Source: CAZYYO01 sp964650965
GTDB taxonomy: Bacteria > Bacillota > Clostridia > Lachnospirales > Lachnospiraceae
Direction of reading: 5' to 3'
NCBI GenBank assembly: GCA_964650965.1
Contig: CAZYYO010000012.1
Location: 1-44,871 of the forward strand
DNA: 44,871 bases
In this document: in pieces, positions 38,656 through 44,871 of the stretch
How the letters are laid out: each line of letters begins with the position of its first letter
How positions within the stretch are numbered: position 1 is the first letter of the stretch
The notes under the pieces: generated by a model
The model's database searches: none
Told to the model about the DNA's origin: nothing
Seen by the model: the letters and a program-made list of their open reading frames with translations, nothing else
Made by a program: the position numbers and the translations under genes

Positions 38656-41295
38656 ATGGATTATCGTCAAATGATTGGATTTGTAACCGGAAAAGGCAGT
38701 AAGCACCCATATCCACAGCATCTGCAGGATGGAAGAAAAATTGCGGGGGAGGGAATGGTTCTTCTTAAGAATGAGAAGCATACTCTGCCATTGAAGGCGA
38801 AAGCAGTAGCCCTCTTTGGAGCAGGAGCCGTGGATACCATCACCTGTGGAACCGGTTCTGGATTTGTAGCAGCACCTTATAAGGTAAATGTAAAGCAGGG
38901 ACTGGAGAAGGCAGGAATTCAGATTACCAGTAATGGCTGGATCAAACGATTCGAGGATGCCAGTAAGAAAGCCAATAAAGAGGATAAGACCTTATCGAAG
39001 ATTGACCGTATGTGGAGTGGACTATCCATTTTAATCGACGAGATTGCAATTACGGATGAAGATATCCAGGAGGCAGGCAAAGCAGATACTGCAATTTATG
39101 TAATTCGCAGAAATGCAGGAGAGGGCAACGACAGGAAAGCTGCAAAGGGCGACTATTATCTTTCAGACTTAGAAGAGGAAAATATCCGAAAGGTGGCAGC
39201 AGCATTTGCACACACCATTGTCGTGTTAAATACCTGCGTCATGGATGCCAACTTCCTGAATGAGATTCCAGGAATTGATGCAGCACTTCTTATGTCACTG
39301 CCTGGAAATGAAGCAGGAAATGCAGTGGCAGATATAATAACCGGCAAGGTGAATCCATCAGGACATTTGACAGATACCTGGGCTAAGAAATATGAAGATA
39401 ATCCAGCCAGTGGAAGCTTTGGAGCAAATGATGGTGATTCTCTTCAGGAGGATTATGTGGAGGATATCTTTGTTGGCTATCGTTACTTCGATACCTTTGG
39501 AGTAGAGCCACTGTATCCCTTTGGATATGGATTGTCCTATACCACCTTTGAAATGCATGTGGAAAAGGTGGAAGCAGACTGGAAACAGGTAGCCTTAGAG
39601 GTTCAGGTGAAAAACACCGGAGACGTGGCTGGACGTGCAGTACCACAGGTATATGTAACAGCACCAGAGGGAACATTAACCAAGCCTTATCAGGAGTTAA
39701 AGGGCTATGGCAAGACTGGTATCATCCAGCCGGGACAGACCCAGCAGATTACCATAAGCTTTGCTACAGAAACGTTGGCTTCCTATAGTGAAGCACAGGC
39801 AGCCTTTCTTATGGAGGCAGGAGACTATGTGATTCGATTGGGAGCTCATAGCAGAGATACTCATGTAGCGGCCTGCATTACCGTAGATGACCTGGCAGTT
39901 CTTAGAACGGTAAAGAATCAGGTACCGTTAGATAAGCCATTAGAAACCATGAAAGCACCAAAGAGACAGCCAGAGAAAATCACAGGAGTAACACAGCTTC
40001 ACCTGATAGCAAAAGACTGTATTACAATTGACGGAATTCTTCCTGCACAGCCAGAGCATTGGACAGATGCACCAGCTACAGATGCAACGCTTGTTGACGT
40101 AGCAGAAGGTAATGTAAGTATGGAAGCCTTCGTAAATTCTCTGGATGAAGAGGTACTATATCGTCTGGTGGCAGGAAGCTCAGATGAAACCCCTTATCAG
40201 GTTCCATCTAGATGCTCTAAGAAATATAAGCCGGTAAAGGGACCATCCTCTTCCGGAAGTACAACGTCACTATTTGCTTCAAGCCTTGCCATTCCCAATC
40301 TTTTGGTAACCGATGGCCCGGCAGGCTGTCATTTACCACTGTGTGGAGCTACCAGCTATCCAGTTGGAGTACTGATTGCCCAGACCTGGGATGATGAGAT
40401 GGCCAGACTGGCAGGAACTGGTATTGGAAAGGAACTGGCATATTATAATTACAGTGTTATCTTAGGACCTGGAATGAATATTCATAGAGATCCATTGTGT
40501 GGTCGTGCCTTTGAATATTACGCAGAGGACCCATTGATTTCAGGCAAGGTAGCAGCAGCTACCACAAAGGGAGTACAAAGTACCCCAGGAACCGGCGTGT
40601 CTATTAAGCATTTTGCATGTAACAATCAGGAGGCTGATCGATTAGATGAAAATAACACCGTAACAGAGCGGGCACTTCGTGAGATTTATTTAAGAGGCTT
40701 TGAAATCTGTGTTCGAGAAGCAGATCCTATGACCATAATGACCAGCTACAACAAGATTAATGGAGAGCATGTATCCTCCAGACAAGATTTGTTGGAAGGC
40801 ATTGTAAGAGGAGAGTGGGGCTTTGATGGTCTTGTTATGACAGACTGGGGAACTCATAGTAATAAGGCTTATGACCTGGCAGCGGGAAATGATTTGATTA
40901 TGGGTGGCTACCGCAGTGATTTCCTAAAGGCAGCAGTACATGGACTTCAGCCGGAGTTTGTAGACAATGGCTACGTTAAGGAAGAAGAATTTAAGGTATT
41001 CGGAGGATTCTTTACCAATGTAGTAGAATCCTGGAATGTATTTGAGTTAGATGCCAAGGGCGAAGACACCGTAAGTACCACAGTACAGCCAGGCGTAGCA
41101 TTAAATGAGAAGATTGCACAGAAGGTAGAAGAACAGGTTGCTGAGATTACAGAGCATGAAGATGGAAGCAAAACCATCACCTATCGTGGATGCAATCGAG
41201 GAGCTTATCTGTCACTAGATGATGTGAGAAAATGTGCAGCACGTAATCTAAAGCAGATGATCCGTTCCCTTTCTTATCAGATTATGACGAAATAG
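38656..41295 (+). CDS. Glycoside hydrolase family 3 with permuted domain order (beta-glucosidase-like)
   Basis: 879 residues, no signal peptide, so cytoplasmic. Domains are in reversed order: GH3 C-domain first (about 25-300, GEGMVLLKNE, FGAGA, LMSLPGNEAGNAVADIITGKVNPSGHL), then an Fn3-like domain (about 305-400, YPFGYGLSY..., VKNTGDVAGRAVPQVYV), then the TIM-barrel N-domain (about 490-800) with LVTDGPAG, ILGPGMNIHRDPLCGRAFEYYAEDP, KHFACNNQE and nucleophile Asp730 in GLVMTDWG. Such permutation is known from beta-glucosidases of Ruminococcus albus and Butyrivibrio fibrisolvens. Expected to cleave beta-glucosides or xylosides imported into the cell. ATG 38656 (GGGAGG 8 bases upstream) is preferred to an upstream in-frame TTG 38617. 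Confidence 0.92.
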   Translation: MDYRQMIGFVTGKGSKHPYPQHLQDGRKIAGEGMVLLKNEKHTLPLKAKAVALFGAGAVDTITCGTGSGFVAAPYKVNVKQGLEKAGIQITSNGWIKRFEDASKKANKEDKTLSKIDRMWSGLSILIDEIAITDEDIQEAGKADTAIYVIRRNAGEGNDRKAAKGDYYLSDLEEENIRKVAAAFAHTIVVLNTCVMDANFLNEIPGIDAALLMSLPGNEAGNAVADIITGKVNPSGHLTDTWAKKYEDNPASGSFGANDGDSLQEDYVEDIFVGYRYFDTFGVEPLYPFGYGLSYTTFEMHVEKVEADWKQVALEVQVKNTGDVAGRAVPQVYVTAPEGTLTKPYQELKGYGKTGIIQPGQTQQITISFATETLASYSEAQAAFLMEAGDYVIRLGAHSRDTHVAACITVDDLAVLRTVKNQVPLDKPLETMKAPKRQPEKITGVTQLHLIAKDCITIDGILPAQPEHWTDAPATDATLVDVAEGNVSMEAFVNSLDEEVLYRLVAGSSDETPYQVPSRCSKKYKPVKGPSSSGSTTSLFASSLAIPNLLVTDGPAGCHLPLCGATSYPVGVLIAQTWDDEMARLAGTGIGKELAYYNYSVILGPGMNIHRDPLCGRAFEYYAEDPLISGKVAAATTKGVQSTPGTGVSIKHFACNNQEADRLDENNTVTERALREIYLRGFEICVREADPMTIMTSYNKINGEHVSSRQDLLEGIVRGEWGFDGLVMTDWGTHSNKAYDLAAGNDLIMGGYRSDFLKAAVHGLQPEFVDNGYVKEEEFKVFGGFFTNVVESWNVFELDAKGEDTVSTTVQPGVALNEKIAQKVEEQVAEITEHEDGSKTITYRGCNRGAYLSLDDVRKCAARNLKQMIRSLSYQIMTK

Positions 41296-41316
41296 TAGAT
41301 GCGAAGAATTCTTTTC

Positions 41317-41356
41317 AGAGGACAAATTACAAAAAGGTGATTTGTCCTCTTTTTTC
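41317..41356 (+). terminator. Intrinsic terminator of GH3
   Basis: AGAGGACAAAT (41317-41327) pairs perfectly with ATTTGTCCTCT (41340-41350), 12-base loop, followed by T-run. Confidence 0.85.
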
Positions 41357-41388
41357 TGTTATAGTGATATTATACGGAGGGAAATCAC

Positions 41389-42222
41389 ATGGATCAAATG
41401 ATTGAAATTAGTAATCTTACCAAACGATACGGAAAACATAGAGGGGTAGAGGATGTTACTTTTTCTGTAAAAACAGGAGAAATCTTTGGCTTCTTAGGAC
41501 CAAATGGAGCAGGAAAATCAACGACGATTCGGTGTATGCTTGGATTGATTCATTATGAACAGGGCCAGATTAAAATACATCATTTGGATGCAACAACAAA
41601 TCGTCAGGAGATTCTTAAGGAAACCGGTTATATGCCTAGTGAGGCGTGGTTCTACCCGGGCCTTACCATTAAGGAGATGCTGAAGCTGTCAGCAGATGTA
41701 AGAAAGAAGGACTGCCAGGAGGAGGCCGGGATGCTGTGCGACAGACTCCAGGTAGATGTAAAGCGTAAGATTAGTGAGCTATCCCTAGGAAATAGAAAGA
41801 AGGTTAGCATTATCTGTGCCATGCAGCATAAGCCAAAGCTGTTACTTCTCGATGAGCCTACCAGTGGGCTTGACCCATTAATGCAAAATGTATTCTTCGA
41901 GCTGGTAAATGAATATGTAAAGGAAGGTGCCACCTGCATGCTGTCAACCCATGTCTTGTCTGAAGTGCGTAATTACTGTGACAGAGTAGCGATTATGAGA
42001 GAAGGTAAGCTGGTGGTGACAGACAGTGTAGAACACCTTTTATCTAGCAAATCCAAGCGGATTAAAATGATTCGTGACGGGGAAAAATTGGATTATCTCT
42101 ATCAGGGAGATTTAAACGATTTATATAAAGAGCTGCAGGGACACGATATTGCAGATATTAATATTGAGGAGCCTTCTATTGAAGAGGTATTTATGCATTA
42201 TTATGAAAAGGAGGCGAAATAA
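41389..42222 (+). CDS. ABC transporter ATPase subunit (ABC-2 type)
   Basis: 277 residues. Walker A GPNGAGKST (about 38-46), signature LSLGNRKKV (degenerate LSGGQ, common in ABC-2 systems), Walker B LLLLDEPTSGLDP and switch His in MLSTHVLSE. The C-terminal part resembles BcrA-like drug/lantibiotic or lipid exporter ATPases. GGAGG is 8 bases before the ATG. Directly followed by its permease gene with no gap, forming a two-gene exporter. Substrate unknown; bacitracin-type resistance or peptide export are options. Promoter: TATAGT or TATTAT near 41360-41373 with no clear -35. Confidence 0.93.
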   Translation: MDQMIEISNLTKRYGKHRGVEDVTFSVKTGEIFGFLGPNGAGKSTTIRCMLGLIHYEQGQIKIHHLDATTNRQEILKETGYMPSEAWFYPGLTIKEMLKLSADVRKKDCQEEAGMLCDRLQVDVKRKISELSLGNRKKVSIICAMQHKPKLLLLDEPTSGLDPLMQNVFFELVNEYVKEGATCMLSTHVLSEVRNYCDRVAIMREGKLVVTDSVEHLLSSKSKRIKMIRDGEKLDYLYQGDLNDLYKELQGHDIADINIEEPSIEEVFMHYYEKEAK

Positions 42223-43011
42223 ATGTTGGCAATTTTTAAATATGAATGGAAGTCTGGTATAAAAAATCTTCTGATATGGGGACTGGCAGTTGGAGGCATG
42301 GGACTGGTTTGTATTCTTTTGTATAAGAGTATGGAAGGAGCAATGGCAGATATGGCTGACAGTTTTGCCGGTATGGGAGCTTTTTCAGATGCTTTTGGCA
42401 TGAGTACGCTAAGCATCGCAACCCTTACGGGATATTTCGCAACGGAAATTGGTACCATACATGCCTTGGGAAGCAGTATGTTTGCAGCTACCGTGGCTAC
42501 CGTGATTTTGTCTAAGGAAGAGGATGGTCATACATCAGAATTTACATTTTCCCTTCCTATGTCAAGGTATACCATTATTGCTATGAAATATGCAGCAGTA
42601 CTGGCGAATCTCATTTGCTTCGCGGCAATCTGTGCATTGCTGTATTCTGTTGGATTTATCGGGCTTGGTGAGAAGCTTGGCAGAGAATTTATATGGTACA
42701 TCTTATTGCAACTGTTAATGAATGTGGAAGTGGCATCTATATGCTTTCTAGTTTCCGCAGTGAGCAAAAAGAATCGACTGGGAGTAGGAATTTCTGTGGC
42801 CATGATACTATATTTATTTGATTTGATGGCAAGAGTCGTTCCGGATTTAGAGGATATTTTAATCATTTCTCCATTTTCTTATGCAAATGCTACGGCTATA
42901 TTTGCCAAAGAACCAGTGGATGGTGGAGCGCTGATATTTGGCGTGCTTGTCACTGTAGTTATGACAGGGGCCTCGGCCATCATCTATGGGAGAAGGGACC
43001 TGGCCAGTTAG
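42223..43011 (+). CDS. ABC-2 type permease subunit
   Basis: 262 residues with about six membrane helices: N-terminal cytoplasmic MLAIFKYEWKSGIKNLLIWG, typical of ABC-2 permeases, then hydrophobic segments about 17-37, 75-95, 110-130, 145-165, 175-195 and 230-250. Contains the conserved segment KEEDGHTSEFTFSLPMSR, the cytoplasmic coupling helix region. Its ATG follows the ATPase stop without any intervening base, with GGAGG eight bases upstream inside the ATPase gene. Partner of the preceding ATPase. No terminator is clear after the stop. Confidence 0.9.
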   Translation: MLAIFKYEWKSGIKNLLIWGLAVGGMGLVCILLYKSMEGAMADMADSFAGMGAFSDAFGMSTLSIATLTGYFATEIGTIHALGSSMFAATVATVILSKEEDGHTSEFTFSLPMSRYTIIAMKYAAVLANLICFAAICALLYSVGFIGLGEKLGREFIWYILLQLLMNVEVASICFLVSAVSKKNRLGVGISVAMILYLFDLMARVVPDLEDILIISPFSYANATAIFAKEPVDGGALIFGVLVTVVMTGASAIIYGRRDLAS

Positions 43012-43076
43012 GTCAGGGAAGATATAGAAGATAGCAAATCGGAATGAACCAATACATATGAATCATGAGAAATGAA

Positions 43077-43105
43077 TTGTAACATGGCAAGAAACAAGCT
43101 ATACT
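43077..43105 (+). promoter_or_regulatory. Promoter of the glutamate-synthase-like gene
   Basis: TTGTAA (43077-43082), 17 bases, TATACT (43100-43105). RNA start about 43112. Confidence 0.65.
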
Positions 43106-43118
43106 GAAAGTCAGAACA

Positions 43119-43139
43119 GCATTTTATTACATAAGATGC
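43119..43139 (+). other. 5' leader hairpin of the glutamate-synthase-like gene
   Basis: GCATTTTAT (43119-43127) and ATAAGATGC (43131-43139) pair with one G-T around a 3-base loop a few bases after the predicted RNA start. Perhaps a 5' stabiliser; no riboswitch core is recognised. Confidence 0.4.
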
Positions 43140-43185
43140 AAAACCAGATGGATGAAGGAATGAAGATACCTTGGAGGTGTAATGT

Positions 43186-44619
43186 ATGGCAAAATATCAA
43201 TGTGAAGTATGTGGCTATATTTATGATGAAGAGAAGGAAGGCGTGCCCTTCTTGGAATTGAAGGAATGTCCGGTGTGTAAACAGCCGGTATCTAAATTCC
43301 ATGAAATGAAGGAAGAAAATTCGGAAGCTGAAATTTCAGAGACCTCTGCTGAAAGTGAGAAGATTGAGAAAGAGCAGTCTCAAGAAGAACAACTTATGGA
43401 TTTGTCTTATGATTCCAAATATGCAAGACAGGATGCGAGCTGTCGTTATATGAAGGAGATTCATGAGATGGCTGTGACCGGTCACTCTATCCATGGAGCC
43501 ATGGGAACTCAGATGCCTATGCCAAACTGGGATGATATTCTGCTTCTTGGAGCCCAGCTGAATCCTCCTCCACTAAATGATGACGAGCCAGTGAATATTA
43601 CCACAGTCATCGGTAAGAATGCCAAGAGACCTATGATATTAAGCGGACCCGTTTATGTGTCTCATATGTCCTTTGGAGCATTATCCCGTGAGATTAAGAC
43701 GGCGCTTGCTATGGGAAGTGCTATGGCACATACTGCCATGTGAAGTGGAGAAGGGGGAATTCTCCCGGAGGAAAAAGATGCTTCCTACAAATACATTTTC
43801 GAATACATACCCAACAAGTACAGTGTTACTGATAAGAATCTAAGAAGCTCGGACGCCATTGAGATTAAAATCGGACAGGGAACCAAGCCAGGAATGGGCG
43901 GTCATCTTCCAGGGGATAAGGTAACACCTGAAATTGCAGCCTTAAGAGGCAAGGCAGTTGGTGAGGATGTACAAAGTCCAAGTAAATTCCCGGAGCTTCA
44001 AACCAAGGAAGACTTAAAGGACATGGTAACCATGCTTCGGAATCGTTCCGATGGCAGACCTATTGGTATTAAAATTGCGGCAGGAAGAATTGAACGGGAT
44101 TTGGAATATTGTGTCTATGCCCAGCCGGACTTCATTACCATTGATGGACGCGGGGGAGCTACCGGCTCCAGCCCTTATCTCTTAAGGGAAGCAACCAGTG
44201 TGCCAACCATATATGCCTTATATCGTGCCAGAAAATACTTAGATTCCATTCATTCGGATATTTCTCTTGTGATTACCGGTGGATTAAGAGTATCTGCCGA
44301 CTTTGCCAAAGCCATAGCTATGGGAGCAGACGCGGTTGCAGTAGCATCCTCAGCTTTGATTGCAGCAGCGTGCCAGCAATATCGCATCTGCGGCAGTGGC
44401 AACTGTCCAGTGGGAATTGCCACCCAGGACCCAGAGCTTCGCAAGAGATTAAAGGTGGACGCCGCCCAGCGGGTAGGCAACTTCCTTCAGGTATCCTTCC
44501 AGGAACTTAGCACCTTCGCTAGAATTACCGGACACTATGATATTCATGATTTGTCGGTGGAAGATCTAGTGACTATTAATCGGGAGATATCGGAGCATAC
44601 CAATATTCGGCATGCGTAG
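43186..44619 (+). CDS. Rubredoxin-like/FMN-binding glutamate synthase family protein with in-frame TGA (possible selenoprotein or nonsense mutant)
   Basis: 478 codons including one internal TGA at codon 186. Residues 1-40 form a rubredoxin-like knuckle (Cys6, Cys9, Cys28, Cys31), then an acidic linker (about 45-75) and the FMN-binding glutamate-synthase domain (about 85-470): SHMSFGALSRE, SGEGG right after the TGA, IEIKIGQGTKPGMGGHLPG, DFITIDGRGGATGSSP, ITGGLRVSADFAKAIAMGADAV and the 3Fe-4S ligands Cys396-x5-Cys402-x4-Cys407. Reading frame and family similarity continue without a gap through the TGA, so no frameshift has occurred. GGAGG precedes the ATG. If TGA is a stop, only a 185-residue fragment is made. 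It probably transfers electrons or ammonia in glutamate-related metabolism; the exact reaction is unknown. A restart at ATG 43894 lacks a clear ribosome site. Confidence 0.78.
43741..43743 (+). other. In-frame TGA codon (candidate selenocysteine)
   Basis: Codon 186, context HTAM-TGA-SGEGG. It corresponds to the Asn of SNTGEGG in classical glutamate synthase. As I recall close relatives of this short family have Cys here (MCSGEGG), a position exchange typical of Sec/Cys pairs; this recollection is unchecked. A one-base change from a Cys codon (TGT or TGC) also produces TGA. Confidence 0.5.
43747..43765 (+). other. Stem-loop just after the in-frame TGA (candidate SECIS-like element)
   Basis: GGAGAA (43747-43752) pairs perfectly with TTCTCC (43760-43765) around the G-rich loop GGGGGAA. 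Bacterial SECIS elements carry G at the start of the loop, as here, but the loop usually lies 16-37 bases after TGA, and here it is 9 bases away. A second stem, AGGAA (43769-43773) with TTCCT (43782-43786), has better spacing but a loop without leading G. Confidence 0.3.
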
Positions 44620-44674
44620 GAGATGATGTGGGGCACAAAGATGTATTTGTGAAATGATATATTTGAAAACTACA

Positions 44675-44746
44675 ACAAACCCAGTTGGAAATGTCAAGAA
44701 GTGCAAGGTGATATGCACATGGCTTGATGTTACCGACTGGGTTTGT
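44675..44746 (+). terminator. Very long hairpin after the glutamate-synthase-like gene, probable terminator
   Basis: ACAAACCCAGT (44675-44685) pairs perfectly with ACTGGGTTTGT (44736-44746); inside it TGG/CCG-type pairs continue, then TCAAG (44694-44698) with CTTGA (44723-44727), and GTGCA (44701-44705) with TGCAC (44714-44718) around an 8-base loop. In all about 29 pairs with one mismatch and one small internal loop. TTATTT follows. Much longer than the other terminators here, so it may be a small RNA or repeat element instead. Confidence 0.6.
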
Positions 44747-44794
44747 TTATTTAGTATTAACAGAATTAATGTTAGAAAAATAAAGTGATGAATA

Positions 44795-44824
44795 AATATT
44801 TTTGCCGAAAGTGGCAAAAATATT
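44795..44824. repeat. Inverted repeat near the right edge
   Basis: AATATTTTTGCC (44795-44806), loop GAAAGT, GGCAAAAATATT (44813-44824): perfect 12-base arms, with partial pairing extending a further 4-5 bases. No T-tract follows on the plus strand; on the minus strand the arm end is followed by TTTATTC. Could be an operator or bidirectional terminator of a gene beyond the edge. Confidence 0.45.
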
Positions 44825-44871
44825 CATTGAATAGTGCACGAAATCAAAACTTTGATGATTATTCTGTTTAT

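Noticed and set aside
43655..43843. Frameshift in the glutamate-synthase-like gene (an overlapping ORF in another frame spans the break)
   Set aside because: Both halves are in the same frame and the codons between them translate to the expected family sequence; only one TGA interrupts it.
44788..44871. Possible start of a gene running off the right edge (28 open codons from ATG 44788)
   Set aside because: No ribosome site, it spans an inverted repeat, and no family is recognisable in the short fragment.
1..44871. CRISPR array, prophage, insertion sequence or replication origin
   Set aside because: No regularly spaced repeats, transposase, integrase, phage structural genes or DnaA-box clusters were seen.

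Overview
The window looks like chromosomal DNA of an anaerobic, motile, plant-glycan-using member of the Clostridia, most likely Lachnospiraceae (inference from protein flavour, low GC, strong AGGAGG ribosome binding sites, sigma-A-type promoters and the gene set; no species is claimed). It opens with the last ~40 bases of a 23S rRNA gene and a tRNA-Trp, and carries a second tRNA pair (Val, Met) in the middle. Nothing looks like a prophage, transposon or CRISPR array; almost everything is ordinary core or niche metabolism with a heavy load of signalling genes.

Layout. 1-271: rRNA operon tail, tRNA-Trp, terminator. 343-6120: a hybrid sensor kinase with two solute-binding domains, a soluble chemoreceptor fused to a sugar-binding-protein domain, and an HPr-like protein without the catalytic His. 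6222-9575: a DinG/XPD-type helicase with a Cas4-like nuclease domain, then a LysR regulator facing purL. 9796-13596: single-chain FGAM synthase (purL). 13671-18050: sulfur assimilation (cysK, metY) preceded by a compact regulatory region, then a sodium-dependent amino-acid-type transporter. 18192-22468: carA-carB. 22662-26716: heterodimeric ABC exporter. 26969-27155: tRNA-Val and tRNA-Met. 27312-29874: PilZ protein, chemoreceptor and HD-domain protein. 30036-35835: GH43 glycosidase, TetR regulator, Gfo/Idh/MocA oxidoreductase, MATE exporter and REC-GGDEF cyclase. 35909-37785: a YibE/F-type membrane protein pair. 37789-41295: TetR regulator divergent from a domain-permuted GH3 glycosidase. 41389-43011: ABC-2 type ATPase and permease. 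43186-44619: rubredoxin/glutamate-synthase-like flavoprotein interrupted by one in-frame TGA. The right edge holds a very long hairpin.

How the genes work together. Purine (purL), carbamoyl phosphate (carAB) and cysteine/homocysteine (cysK, metY) synthesis are the anabolic core. Chemoreceptors, a PilZ protein, a diguanylate cyclase, a hybrid kinase and an HD protein point to integrated control of motility by nutrients and possibly c-di-GMP. The two intracellular glycosidases each lie next to one of two related TetR regulators, suggesting two parallel glycan-use switches.

Two places deserve most attention. First, the cysK-metY leader (13715-14007) combines two direct copies of an Rrf2/CymR-like operator placed on the promoter, a previously unannotated 30-codon ORF ending in a Cys-rich run (MCNCVGMCCCMMHNT), and a perfect intrinsic terminator before cysK: a strong candidate for cysteine-sensing transcription attenuation. 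Second, the glutamate-synthase-like gene at 43186-44619 stays open and well conserved in the same frame on both sides of a single TGA at 43741 in the FMN-domain Gly-Glu-Gly-Gly loop, so it is either a selenoprotein or a very fresh nonsense mutation or sequence error.
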